Assembly (NCBI GenBank): GCA_963822905.1
Contig: CAWGJF010000002.1
Span: 124,001 to 188,000, forward strand
Source: CAWGJF01 sp963822905
GTDB taxonomy: Bacteria > Bacteroidota > Ignavibacteria > Ignavibacteriales > Ignavibacteriaceae
Length of the DNA stretch: 64,000 nt
Reading direction: 5' to 3'
Shown: one piece after another, positions 19,267 through 29,805 of the stretch
Layout of the letters: every line of letters begins with the position of its first letter
Numbering within the stretch: the first letter of the stretch is position 1
Translations under genes and position numbers: made by a program
Notes under the pieces: model-generated
What the model was told of the DNA's origin: nothing
Databases searched by the model: none
What the model saw: the letters and a program-made list of their open reading frames with translations, nothing else

Positions 19267-22200
19267 ATGATTAAAAATATTATAGCTTCTATAAGCTTTA
19301 GCTTTATTATTTGTTCCTCGTTCACCCCGGGACAAAGCAAGAGTATTGTTAATGTTGATGGTCCTGATTACATTGTTAAAGTTGAGAATGTAAATCCTGA
19401 ATACAAAGAAGAAAAGACTACCGGAATAATAAAACGGGATTATACTGACTTTACAGACCCATCGAATCCGGGAACATATAAGCTTCCATTCATAAATATA
19501 TTCCTGGCAATTCCTAAAAATTCTTCTGTTGAAATCAATGATCTAAAATATAATTCAAGAACTGAAGATAAAGTCATTCCAACTTTAAATCCGCTTGCGG
19601 TAGCAAAAAGTGAGCTGTAGAATACGTGCAGCAGGATTATCCAGATATAAAAAATATTAAGAACCAGAAAACAGTTGCTCATATTGAAAAATATTTTTGG
19701 TTCCGTGAATTTTATTTAGTTCAAATCAAGGTAAATAATATCTTATTCCACGAGGACAAATCCAGTATCGAAACTTTATCGGATATTGAATTCCGGGTAA
19801 ATATCCTTCCTGAAATTAATATGTCACCAAATTCTCGCCTGCAAATACAAACTGATTATGATAAAATATTACTAAGTATGATATCAAATGGAGAAACTGC
19901 TGAACAATTCAGAAATGAAAAAACTATTTCTCTTGATGACTCTACAGGAAACTGGATTGATTATGGTTCCACTTATTTGAAAATAGGAGTGGCACAGGAT
20001 GCGGTATATAGAATTACACACGATGATTTAATTTCATTAGGAATAAATACAACTAATCTGGATCCACGAACGATTAAATTATTTGAATCGGGCAATGAAC
20101 TGAAAATTTATGTTAAAGGTGAACAAGACGGGAGCATCGATGGAACTGATTTTATTGAATTCTGGGGACACAAAAATTATCCTCCTGTTTCATACCATAT
20201 AATCAATGAAGATAATCAGGAATACAATGAATATATAAACAGGTATACCGATTCAACTTTTTATTTTTTTACTTGGGGAGGTGAAAATGGCAAAAGGGCA
20301 GATTCTCTGGCTATCAATCCTTCAGGAATAACTGATTCTCTTTTTTATTATTGTAGGTTCTTGCATACTGAAATTAATCTGGTTTTTGATTTTAATAATA
20401 ATAACGATGTTGAAAACCAGACACCCAACTGGAATAAAAATAAAACCTGGTACCAGCAGACTTTAACCTCGACACGAACATACAATTTTTCTCTTAATGA
20501 AATTTATCCAAACCAGGTAACCAGAATTAATGCCAAAGCTGTAAGCTGGGCTTCAAATATTCAAAATAATTCGCACCAGGTTAAACTATATTTAAATAAT
20601 GTTTTAATAGATTCAAACTCTATTGACAGGTATAAACAATTGTTGCTTCAAGGGCAGGTAAATTCTTCAAGTTTAATTAATGGGACTAACCAGGTTAAAC
20701 TGGAAAACATTCCGAACGGCAGCGATCCGAATGGATCTCTTGTTGACTGGTATGAAATTGAGTATCCCAGAAATCTTAAACTTTCAAATGACTCACTTTA
20801 CTTCACAGTTCCAATTGGGACTTCTTCCGGAATAAAAATCTTAAAAATTTTGAATGCCTCCGCTTCTGAATATGAAATATTTAAAGTGAAACTGCTGAAT
20901 TTAAAAGAGTTTCAGGTTACTCCGTTAACGCTTCATTATTAATTTTTGCTGATACTGTAGCTGCAGGAGATGAATATTTTATTTTAGAAAAGAATAAAAT
21001 TATTACCCCGAGTTTTTATTACGTGAAAAGTTTTGCTAATCTCCGAAGTATAACAAACCAGCTCGACTACATTGCAATTACATTCCCGGGCTTTTTATCA
21101 ACCGCTGAAAATTATACTCAGCTATTTCAGGATATTTCAATGTGAATTCATCTTTATTTAATACTAATGATATTTATGATGAGTTCTCATTTGGTTACCC
21201 TTATCCCGAAGGAATAAGACTCTTTCTCAATGTTCTATTCAATAATCTGCCATCACCTAAACCACAGTTTCTTAACCTGATCGGTGATTCAAATTATGAC
21301 TATAAATATTTTACAAGTACCATTGGAGGTAAGAATTTTGTAACTTCATTTGGTAACCCTGTTAGCGACAACTGGTTTGCAGTCTGGGATTTGCAGGGAA
21401 TTCCAATACCGCAATTAAAGGTGGGTAGACTTCCGATTAATGATCCAGATCAGCTTAATTATTATCTGACTAAAATTGAAAATAATGAGAATAGTGAATT
21501 TGATTCTTGGAATAAAAGATATTTATTCTTCTCAGGCGGAATAGATACAAACGAATATGCCATATTAAAATCCGTAAATGACTTAATAATTAATAGTTAT
21601 ATTAAAACAAGACCGGTCTCTGGATATTTTACACATTTTTATAAGACAACGTCGCCCCCATACTGATTTTCGGACCTTATACACCTGAAGAGTTTCAAAA
21701 TGCTATTCGCAATGGCGGATTGTTTATTTCTTACATTGGGCCATAGCGGAACTGCTACATGGGATAACAGTATTAATGAAACTAGTCAATTGGAAAATAA
21801 TATTAATAGGAATCCGTTAATCACTGATTTTGGATGTTCAACAAATAAATATGCTGAACCGCAGATTAAATGTTTCGGTGAGAGGTTTCTTTTCAATACT
21901 TCAGGGCAGGCTTTGTTATGTTGGTAACTCATCACTTGGATTCCTATCTGTTGCATCCCTTGCTCCAAAAATCTTTTATGAAAGCTTGTTTAATGATAGT
22001 CTTTCAGAAGTCGGTAATGCAAATTTGATTTCAAAGGTTAGAATGTTTTCCGATTACGGTAACACCGGTGTAAACAGAATTTATTCTCTTTCAAATATCA
22101 TACTGGGTGATCCCATTGTAAGAATTAAAATCCCAAAACTTCCGAACCTGAGAATCTCCAATGCAAATATCTTTTTAACAAATCAAATAATTACAGATAA

Positions 22201-24590
22201 TCAAGACTCTGCTGAAATTAAAATAGTAATTAATAATCTGGGACGTGCGGACAGCTCATTTGTATCACTGAGAGTAATTCAATCTTTAAATTCGGTGGAA
22301 ATTAAAAATAGTATAATCAATATGTTAATACCTGCTTATTCCGATACATTAAGTTTTTGGGTTTTGACAAAAAATTTACCCGGAGAACATTTTTTAAGTG
22401 TAGAGATTGACCCGGATAATTAATTAATGAAATATATGAGAATGACAACACCGCTGTTTTTCAATTCAATGTTGCAAGTGGATCCTTGCGCGATTTATTA
22501 ACCACTAATATAGAAAACCCGGCGTTACAATCTATCAAATTGTTAAACCCTGCTTTCTATATTTCAGATGATTTTAACATTGAAACTCAATTAGCATCTG
22601 ATAGTACGTTTTCAAGTCCCTTAGATATTTCAACTCCTTCCGATAGTTTATTTACAAACATCCAATTCCCTCAATTGAACGAAAATTCAAGATACTATTT
22701 GAGATACAGGGTAATTCAGCACAAGGATCATACTCAGCGGTTAAATCGTTCTACAATCATTATATTCCAAAATTTTTGCTGATTGATTCGGTATCATATT
22801 ATCAACAAGATTTAAACAATTTAAGTTGGAAATCTGATGCAATAAAGGTTTTACCTGACTCAATAAATGTTTCGGTCCTATCAGCCGGTTTTTTTGCTGG
22901 TGCTACTTGCGTGATCGCAAAAGATGGAATAAACCTTTTGTCTGCCTCCTTATTTGCCGGAATGGGAATAGTAGTTTTTGATAATGTAACTTTCCAGGTA
23001 GATACTGCTACATGGTCCCAACTATATAACGAACCACAGAATGTTGAAGAACTGGCAAATTTCATTGACTCCATTGCACCTGGTAAAATAGTTGTAATGG
23101 GAGTTGCCGATGATGCACAAAACAATATTTCAACTCATCTTAAAGATGCTATTAAAACATTAGGAAGTTCAAAAATAGATTCACTTCAGTTCCGGGGATC
23201 ATGGGCTATTATTGGCTGGAAAGGCGCACCAACCGGATCAGTTTTGGAAAAAGTGAAACCACCGATTCCGCCCGAAAGTGTTTTCCTGGATACAGCATTT
23301 GTGTCTCAAGTATCGAGTGGTACATTATTAACCAAAGAAGTCGGACCAGCTTCAAAATGGAAATCGATTGAAGTCGATGAACAGTTACCTAATGGTACAT
23401 CTTCTTCATTTTACATAATTGGAAGGAATCAAAATGGACAGGTTGATTCGATTAAATCAGTAGTATTTGAAAACGGATTTGCAGATATCAGTGATATTGA
23501 TGCAAATAATTATCCATGGATTTATTTGAACGGTGAGTTCAAGGTACTGTCTGGAAACATTTCACCATCATTAAAGCGGATTGCAATTGATTTTTATTCT
23601 CTTCCCGAGCTTGCTGTGAATTACCAGGTTGTATCTGCTTCGGCTGATAGTGTTACTGTTGGAGAAAATGTAGATCTCAATTTCTCTGTTTATAATGTCG
23701 GGGAAACAAAAGCAGATAGTTTTAGAGTTACGATTGATGTCATTAATGATGATAATTCAAGAGAAAATATTTTTACTCAGAAACTCGATTCACTTTCATC
23801 CGGAAGCAAAACAGTTTTTAACCTTAGTTACAATACTTCTTCGGGAAACGGAAATAAATCCTTTCTAATTACAATTGACCCGCAGAACACTGTCAGGGAA
23901 ATGTTTGAAGATAATAATTTCTTTACAGTTCCGTTTTTTATTAAGGCTGATACTACAACTCCTGTTTTGAATTTGACAATTGATGGGAATGATATTTTAG
24001 ATGGTGAATATATTTCATCTGCCCCGGATATTCATATAGAGTTGAATGATTATTCTTTACTACCCGTTACTGATCCGAATTCTGTATTGATTTTTCTGAA
24101 TGATGATGAAATTCCAAATGATACTTCAATAATCAATTATAATTTCTCCACGACAAATCCAAAGGTTGTTGTTGATTTTAAACCGGTACTTGAAGATGGT
24201 GAGTATACTTTAAAAGTGTTATGGAGAAATACGAATGGCAATATAGTTGATTCAAGCGGTGTGAAAAGATCATTTCTCGTTTCAAGTGAAACGAAAATAA
24301 TGAATGTATATAACTACCCGAATCCCACACGAGGTGAAACTCATTTTACATTCAAGCTAACTCAGATTCCTGAAGAAATAAAAATAAAAATTTTCACAAT
24401 CGCCGGAAGACTAATCCGCGAAATTCAGCTTTCTCCCACAGATCTTCGTTATGATTTCAACAAAATTTACTGGGATGGAAAAGATCAGGATGGTGATGAA
24501 ATATCAAATGGAGTTTATCTTTATAAAGTCATTATGAAGGCAGGGGATAAAACACAAGCTGTTACCGAAAAACTGGCAGTTGTCAGATAA
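19267..24590 (+). pseudogene. C25 (gingipain/PorU-like) cysteine peptidase with T9SS sorting domain, disrupted
   Basis: A single gene of about 1,770 residues read across at least eight single-base shifts (near 19610, 20925, 21135, 21660, 21728, 21905, 22420 and 22710). It has a signal peptide, a long N-terminal region (GVAQDAVYRITHDDL, typical of PorU-type proteins), then the C25 domain: DSNYDYKYFTS, LKVGRLPINDPDQL, catalytic His in YIGHSGTATWDN and catalytic Cys in DFGCSTNKYAEP, both intact. After that come CARDB-like beta domains and a C-terminal sorting/FlgD-like domain (YNYPNPTRGETHFTFKL and DGDEISNGVYLYKV). PorU is the T9SS sortase; the CTD suggests a secreted C25 peptidase instead. It follows the glycan cluster by five bases. 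Confidence 0.8.
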
Positions 24591-24816
24591 ATTAGAATTT
24601 GATAATTACAGTTGTTGCTGAAAAGTTAATGGCAATTTAAATTGAAATTCTATTAAACTTCTTTGTTCGGGGAGAGTACAATTAAAGAAAAAGCTAATAT
24701 TAAGAAAAGTGAATTATAATACCGCCCACCTATAAATCTAAAATCAGTGTAGTGTTGCCCTGAAGAATAAAATTTACGTGGAGAATTCGAATCAGGATGA
24801 AGGGAATAAGGAAAAA

Positions 24817-25026
24817 CTAGAATAAAATAAGTAAAGTATATAGTAACAAGTAAATAATTGTTACTGAATTGAAGATACACCTTTGACTGATTCGCGCAAA
24901 TTCTTTATAGTTCGTTATCCCGGTTCCATTACAGTTTCCGCATTCAACTTCAGAATTAAATTTTCCGAAGCCACTGCATTCAGGACAAACTGCTTCTTCG
25001 TGCATCATAATGGTTTGTTCTCTCAT
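24817..25026 (-). CDS. Small protein with DnaJ-type CxxCxGxG motifs and a membrane tail
   Basis: A 69-residue protein from ATG 25026 (GAGAGG lies seven bases upstream; an in-frame start at 25056 would add ten residues). Residues about 14-37 hold two motifs, CPECSGFG and CGNCNGTG, the pattern of the DnaJ cysteine-rich zinc domain, here reduced to a single zinc site. The C terminus (VTIIYLLLYTLLILF) is a membrane segment. It could be a zinc-binding accessory protein. Isolated, with no operon partner. The frame is short, so it may be a remnant of a larger DnaJ-like protein. Confidence 0.5.
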   Translation of the reverse strand: MREQTIMMHEEAVCPECSGFGKFNSEVECGNCNGTGITNYKEFARISQRCIFNSVTIIYLLLYTLLILF

Positions 25027-25466
25027 ACATAACCTCTCTGGTGATTTTATTAGCATTCTGTTATTTAATGCTCAATAAATCTGTCAGGATTTATTTTGTA
25101 AGGAATAATATTACCATATAGCCCTATAACAAAATACAATAGAAAGTTTAATTAATCCACTGAATTAACAAAAAGTATTCAAAACAGGAAAAAAATCTTT
25201 AAAAAGTAAAGCTAAATATGTAACTGACTGTTTATAATTTATTTTTTGTAATAATAAAAAAGTTGCAGAATGAATTATAAGTATCATTTGTTCATTTTAG
25301 TTAACTATTAATATTCATATTCCAAATTATTTCCGTGGATAAGTTGATTCTACATTTGTTTATGATTGAGTTATCCCGATCTGTTACTAAAAAATAATTT
25401 TTTTCTGGTATAAAAGATGATAATCCAACTTAAAAATCCGGATAAACAATATCTATAGGCACTCAA
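25027..25466. other. AT-rich gene-free stretch
   Basis: About 440 bases with no supportable gene, RNA or repeat. It holds the divergent promoters of the small zinc protein and the lipoprotein at 25467, but no specific promoter box could be fixed. Confidence 0.5.
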
Positions 25467-26195
25467 ATGAAATCAGTTATAGTAATTCTTCTTGCATCAA
25501 TTGCTTTAATATTTTCATCCTGCAAAAAGAAAGATAATCCTGTTGATCCCACGGATAACAGGTATTTACAGCTCAATGCGTATGGTTCTTCTATTGACAG
25601 TGTTTTCTACAAAGAGTGGTCTGATAACAGTTGGGAATCATTCGGTGCAGTTTATAATATTAATGGTAATATGTATGTTACTATTTTAAACAGCGATAGC
25701 GATGAATTTTACTACAGCGTTGATGGTTATGCGGGTTTTAAATTTTACGGAGACGAACTCGTTCTCTTTGATGAACCAATGTCATCACTACCGGATTCCA
25801 TTCGTTTTAATCAAACCTATACGTTTCAAACAACATTTACTTATATGGGGTACAATTATATAATAAAATATGAAGAGACCTTGCTTGATACAACTACTGT
25901 CGGTGTTTCCTTTGGAACTTTTAATGCTTGTATGTGGATGCAAACTAAAGCCACTATATCTTCAAACAATCAAACAGAAACGGATGAATCGGAATCATGG
26001 TCAGCGCAGGGACCAGCTGACATTAAAATTAAACATAGTTCAGGTGCTGAAATAGAAATGGTAAAAGGAATAGTTAACGGGATCGGTTGGGGAATGACAT
26101 TTCCTAAAATTTCTAACGCTTTAAATAACAATGGTGTTTACCGGATACTCAATCCATTGCGTCAACCTTTTTTAAAATTGTCTAAAACCTATTAA
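25467..26195 (+). CDS. Lipoprotein of unknown function
   Basis: A 242-residue protein with a lipoprotein signal (FSSC, 16-19) followed by KKKDNP, a linker usual in Bacteroidota lipoproteins. The rest is beta-rich with many Asp/Ser/Thr/Tyr residues and no motif that I recognise. Stand-alone gene followed after 12 bases by a hairpin. Confidence 0.7.
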   Translation: MKSVIVILLASIALIFSSCKKKDNPVDPTDNRYLQLNAYGSSIDSVFYKEWSDNSWESFGAVYNINGNMYVTILNSDSDEFYYSVDGYAGFKFYGDELVLFDEPMSSLPDSIRFNQTYTFQTTFTYMGYNYIIKYEETLLDTTTVGVSFGTFNACMWMQTKATISSNNQTETDESESWSAQGPADIKIKHSSGAEIEMVKGIVNGIGWGMTFPKISNALNNNGVYRILNPLRQPFLKLSKTY

Positions 26196-26207
26196 GATAA
26201 TGTGTTG

Positions 26208-26250
26208 CCCCGGCTATGGTGAGGAAACAGTTATTTTCACTAAAGCCGGG
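26208..26250 (+). terminator. Hairpin after the lipoprotein gene
   Basis: A 7-bp perfect stem (CCCGGCT at 26208-26214 with AGCCGGG at 26244-26250), extended by an inner 4-bp stem, begins 12 bases after the stop. It lacks a clear T-run, so it may be a transcript-end stabilising structure and not a true terminator. Confidence 0.45.
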
Positions 26251-26443
26251 TTAGTAGTCCAGGAGTTCCGGACTTTCATTTCAGTATTATTAAGAAATCC
26301 TTTCCCAGTATCTAAACCTACTTAAAAAACATTCCTATTTCCTTTGTTCACCTACAATCAGCAGTCCTTTACCGATTTTTTATTTACACATAGAATCCTC
26401 AAACCTATTTTCACTTTTAATATAATTTTATTTTGGAGATAAG

Positions 26444-27121
26444 ATGCAATCAAAAGGTTATACGGGTATTGGAATGGAAGGCTTTATTGCACGGTCTTAT
26501 GATAAAAGTGCTCGTCGTAATATGAAAGGACTATACCGCAACTGGGCTAAAAAATTATCCAGACAAATATTAGATGAAAGTAATATACTTGAAGTCGGGC
26601 CCGGGCCGGGATATTTATCCATTGAACTTTCAAAGCTGTGTAATTATAAAATTACAGGACTTGATGTTAGTGAGACATTTGTTGAAATAGCAAATAAGAA
26701 TGCTGTCAGTGCCGGTGTTAAAATTGATTTTCAAAAAGGAAATGTTTCTGCAATGCCATTCCCGGATAAGCAGTTTGATTTTCTTATCTGTACGTCTTCC
26801 TTTAAAAACTTCAGTGAACCGGTTGAAGCATTAAACGAAATGTACAGGGTTTTGAAACCCGGGGGGAAAGTATGGATAAGCGATTTACGGAAAAATATTT
26901 CGGATGATTCAATCGATTGCTTTGTGACAGATACATTAAACATGAATGGTTTAGGTGGATTGTTTACGAAATATACATTTAAACACACACTGAGACCACG
27001 TGCATATACGGCTGAGCAGTTCAGGGAATTGATTTCCAAATCTCTATTCAGATTTTTCAGGATTAAAGAAAATGATATTGATATTGAAATCTGCCTATGG
27101 AAGTATGCACGTTTTCATTGA
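26444..27121 (+). CDS. Class I SAM-dependent methyltransferase (UbiE-like)
   Basis: 225 residues. Motif I is LEVGPGPGYLSIELSKL, motif II is ITGLDVSE, and MPFPDKQFDFLICTSSFKNF is the post-II region typical of small-molecule methyltransferases; MYRVLKPGGKVWISDL is motif III. The substrate is unknown; the nearby genes give no pathway. GGAGAT precedes the ATG. Confidence 0.85.
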   Translation: MQSKGYTGIGMEGFIARSYDKSARRNMKGLYRNWAKKLSRQILDESNILEVGPGPGYLSIELSKLCNYKITGLDVSETFVEIANKNAVSAGVKIDFQKGNVSAMPFPDKQFDFLICTSSFKNFSEPVEALNEMYRVLKPGGKVWISDLRKNISDDSIDCFVTDTLNMNGLGGLFTKYTFKHTLRPRAYTAEQFRELISKSLFRFFRIKENDIDIEICLWKYARFH

Positions 27122-27291
27122 ATTGAAAAGGGATGTATATAATGTTAGACTTATATATAAATGATCTCTTCAAAATGCTTGTATATTGAATACAGCAAAT
27201 CAATCCTGGATTCTTACGAATCAAATATTAATTGATTTTAGTTATATCTTGCACATAATTATTTTACTTTACTAAATAAAAAAACATACTG

Positions 27292-27690
27292 ATGACAGAA
27301 ATTAAAATTCCAACAGACAGAGAAATTATAGAAGGTGAAATAGCAACTTACTGGGTTGAAGATAATGGTATCCTTGTTTCGCTTTCCAAAAACCCAAAAC
27401 GTACAGTTGAAAATATAAAAGTAAATGTTGCTTTAGTAAAAAAGATTACCGGGAATAAGAGAGTCCCGCTTCTTATTTACCTTAGCAATTCTCCTGTACC
27501 TGATAAGGAAACAAGAAAGTTTTCGACTGAAAAACTTCCTGAAATATATTCCGCGATGGCAATGGTTTCAAAACCGGGACTTGCAAAGTTTATAATGAAT
27601 CTACTGTTTAAGTTCAAACAACCTCCCGTACCTATGAAGAGCTTCATTAATGACAGGGAAGCAAAAGAATGGCTGAAACAATTTTTATAA
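27292..27690 (+). CDS. STAS/SpoIIAA-like protein (DUF7793-type)
   Basis: 132 residues with the fold pattern of small STAS-like domains: YWVEDNGILVSLSKNPKRT, VPLLIYLSN for the central strand, a helix AMAMVSKPGLAKFIMNLLF and a PPVPMKSFINDREAKEWLK end. These are widespread in Bacteroidota, single-domain and of unknown role. There is no partner gene; the upstream 170 bases are intergenic. Confidence 0.7.
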   Translation: MTEIKIPTDREIIEGEIATYWVEDNGILVSLSKNPKRTVENIKVNVALVKKITGNKRVPLLIYLSNSPVPDKETRKFSTEKLPEIYSAMAMVSKPGLAKFIMNLLFKFKQPPVPMKSFINDREAKEWLKQFL

Positions 27691-27777
27691 AATGAAAATA
27701 CATTCTTCACACCGGCAATGTTAATCCGGGTAAAATTTATTTTAAAAAGGACGGTATAATAGACGAAGATAATCTTC

Positions 27778-28140
27778 TTACTTTCCGAAGATCTTTTTCC
27801 TGTGCCTGGTACCCCATTTACCTAATTCCTGTATGACCATTTCAAGCGACTGTCCATGCTTCGTAATCGAATACTCAACTGTTGGCGGGATAGTATCATA
27901 AACAGTTCTTTCAACAAGCTGGTTCATTTCAAGGTCACGCAGTTCTTTTGACAACATCTTTGCTGTGATGCCCGACACTTCTCTCTGCAATTCTTTAAAT
28001 CTCCTGTTACCAAACATCAGCGTACCGATAATCTGAACTTTCCATTTCCCACGGACAATATCCAGCGCATCGTTAATAGCCATAAGCTGTTTCTTACATT
28101 GACTGAGTCTTTCAGGCTTTTCAAATGAGTCATCTTTCAT
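27778..28140 (-). CDS. HxlR-family transcriptional regulator
   Basis: 120-residue winged-helix regulator (HxlR/YtfH type). An N-terminal Cys (SQCKKQLMAIN) typical of redox-sensing members precedes WKVQIIGTLMFGNRRFKEL (helix-turn-helix entry), GITAKMLSKELRDLEMNQL (recognition region) and the wing RTVYDTIPPTVEYSIT. It diverges from the quinone oxidoreductase-like gene at 28276 with a palindrome between, the same arrangement as ytfH-ytfG (qorB) in E. coli. It is probably an oxidant or quinone sensor repressing both genes, which is inference. Confidence 0.93.
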   Translation of the reverse strand: MKDDSFEKPERLSQCKKQLMAINDALDIVRGKWKVQIIGTLMFGNRRFKELQREVSGITAKMLSKELRDLEMNQLVERTVYDTIPPTVEYSITKHGQSLEMVIQELGKWGTRHRKKIFGK

Positions 28141-28167
28141 AAAATATTTCCTCTTATACCCGGTTTA

Positions 28168-28191
28168 CTAAAGTATACTGGTATACTTTAG
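28168..28191. promoter_or_regulatory. Palindromic operator between hxlR-type and qorB-like genes
   Basis: A near-perfect 24-base palindrome, CTAAAGTATAC-TG-GTATACTTTAG, with 11-bp arms. It lies 28 bases upstream of the HxlR start and 85 bases upstream of the oxidoreductase, matching the dimer binding site expected for an HxlR protein. A second weaker inverted repeat (TTATATAT / ATATATAA) lies nearby, about 28207-28227. Confidence 0.72.
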
Positions 28192-28275
28192 GTAAGTAGT
28201 ATCTTTTATATATCAAATATATATAAGTTAGGAATATCAAACAAATGACTATTAAAAAAATAAAAGGAGTATAAA

Positions 28276-29145
28276 ATGTTACTAATAACAGGAGCCACAG
28301 GAAACTTTGGAAAAGCAGTCATTGATTTTCTATTAAAAAAGAATATCCCTGTATCCGGAATTGCAGCTTTGGCAAGAGACAAAGAAAAAGCCAAAGATCT
28401 CAAAGAAAAGAGAATTGATGTTCGTTTAGGTGATTATGACAATTATGAATCTTTAGTGAATGCTTTTAACGGAGTTGATAAACTTTTATTTGTCTCAGGC
28501 AGTGATATTGTCAACCGTGGAAAGCAGCACTTGAATGTTATCAACGCTGCGAAGGAATCCGGTGTAAAGCATATTATTTATACGAGCTTTGAAAGAAATA
28601 ATGAATCGGAATCTTCGCCAATTGCGGTGGTTGCAAAATCACATATAGATACGGATAAAAATATTAAAGCAAGCGGAATTCCATATACGATTCTACGAAA
28701 TGGTTTATATGTTGATATGCTGCCAATGTTTATGGGTGATAAAGTTCTTGAAACAGGAATTTTCCTGCCGGCAGGTGATGGAAAAGCCTCTCTTACATCG
28801 CGGATCGATCTTGCAGAAGCTACTGCAAATATTCTTACAGGCAGCGGACATGAAAACAAAGAATATTCCCTGACCAACGTAACTAGCTATTCTTTTAATG
28901 ATGTTGCAGAAATATTAAGTGAGATCTCGGGTAAAAAAATTCAGTACACAAGCCCTTCAAAAGAAGTATATAAAGAGACATTATTAAAAGCCGGTGTTCC
29001 TTCCGAATATGTAGATATTATGGCTGGCTTTAGTGAAGCAATAAAACGGGGAGAGTTTTTAACCACCAAAACAGATTTGCAAAACATTCTTGGAAGAAAA
29101 CCGCAGACGTTAAAAGAATATTTAGAAACTGTTTACTCTTCATAA
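28276..29145 (+). CDS. SDR NmrA-type NAD(P)H:quinone oxidoreductase-like (QorB/YtfG-like)
   Basis: 289 residues. Rossmann nucleotide site LLITGATGNFGKAVIDF, then YDNYESLVNAFNGVDKLLFVSG and GVKHIIYTSFERN, followed by YTILRNGLYVDMLP and the GIFLPAGDGKASLTSRIDLAEA core of the QOR2 subgroup. AAGGAG precedes the ATG. It is followed after 17 bases by the DoxX gene, so both are in one operon controlled by the divergent HxlR regulator. The likely role is quinone reduction or redox sensing. Confidence 0.9.
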   Translation: MLLITGATGNFGKAVIDFLLKKNIPVSGIAALARDKEKAKDLKEKRIDVRLGDYDNYESLVNAFNGVDKLLFVSGSDIVNRGKQHLNVINAAKESGVKHIIYTSFERNNESESSPIAVVAKSHIDTDKNIKASGIPYTILRNGLYVDMLPMFMGDKVLETGIFLPAGDGKASLTSRIDLAEATANILTGSGHENKEYSLTNVTSYSFNDVAEILSEISGKKIQYTSPSKEVYKETLLKAGVPSEYVDIMAGFSEAIKRGEFLTTKTDLQNILGRKPQTLKEYLETVYSS

Positions 29146-29162
29146 ATGAAAGGATAATAAAA

Positions 29163-29537
29163 ATGAAAAAGAATAAAATAATTTTCTGGTTAACGACAGG
29201 TTTGGTTTCAATAATGATGCTGTTTGCAGCATTTAATTATCTAACAAACCCGGAAATAAAAGGAGCATTTACACATCTTGGCTTCCCGTCTTACTTCAGG
29301 GTTGAACTTGCAACTGCAAAAGTACTTGGTGTAATTGCACTGCTGCTGCCAATAATACCGGCTAAGTTAAAGCAGTTTGCTTATTTTGGTTTTGCTATTA
29401 CCTTCGTGTCGGCTTTTATTGCACACATATCAAGCGGTGACCCGGTGAACGCGGCAATTATGCCGATAGTGTTTTTAGCACTGTTAGTGGTTTCCTATAT
29501 TTATTTTCCAAAAGTGAAAACTGTTAAAAACAAATAA
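29163..29537 (+). CDS. DoxX family membrane protein
   Basis: 124 residues with four hydrophobic segments (about 8-28, 50-68, 71-90, 97-115) and the DoxX-like charged pair near FRVELATAKVLGVIALLLP. AAGGAT precedes the ATG. It is the second gene of the HxlR-regulated operon, so it fits a membrane partner in quinone or thiosulfate-quinone redox metabolism, though its chemistry is unknown. A strong terminator follows. Confidence 0.83.
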   Translation: MKKNKIIFWLTTGLVSIMMLFAAFNYLTNPEIKGAFTHLGFPSYFRVELATAKVLGVIALLLPIIPAKLKQFAYFGFAITFVSAFIAHISSGDPVNAAIMPIVFLALLVVSYIYFPKVKTVKNK

Positions 29538-29546
29538 CTGTGATAC

Positions 29547-29590
29547 CCAGGCTGGTTATAGAATGAATTTTCAGTTGCCAGCCTGGTTTC
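29547..29590 (+). terminator. Terminator after the DoxX gene
   Basis: A perfect 9-bp stem (CCAGGCTGG 29547-29555 and CCAGCCTGG 29578-29586) followed by TTTCTCTT, starting nine bases after the stop codon. Confidence 0.72.
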
Positions 29591-29713
29591 TCTTCTTACC
29601 TCTCACATCTTTCCTCTTACCTCTAGCCTCTAACCAACAATCAACATCTTTTTTGCTTGCAAAGGTTGAACAAATTGATAGGTATTACTAAGTTTAAAAA
29701 TCTTTCAACTTTT
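29589..29713. repeat. Dispersed composite repeat, partial copy 1
   Basis: A pyrimidine-rich tract (TCTTCTTACCTCTCACATC then TTTCCTCTTACCTCTAGC) followed by GCTTGCAAAGGTTGAACAAA and GGTATTACTAAGTTTAAAAA. The second block matches copies at 39.5 and 46.8 kb. Lies between the DoxX terminator and the double SnoaL gene. Confidence 0.6.
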
Positions 29714-29805
29714 GTATCCCGGTAAATCTTCTATGCTGTAACTGAGGTACTCGTGAAAACTGATTGTAATAAGGGATAGTATGATTTAATCATGGAGGCT
29801 GTTCT

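Noticed and set aside
24653..24880. Minus-strand ORF of 75 codons overlapping the small zinc protein
   Set aside because: Overlaps the better-supported CxxCxGxG gene in another frame, has no ribosome site and its composition looks like non-coding AT-rich DNA.
26200..26440. Possible small RNA after the 25467 lipoprotein
   Set aside because: Only one terminator-like hairpin is visible; no promoter or conserved structure supports a separate RNA.
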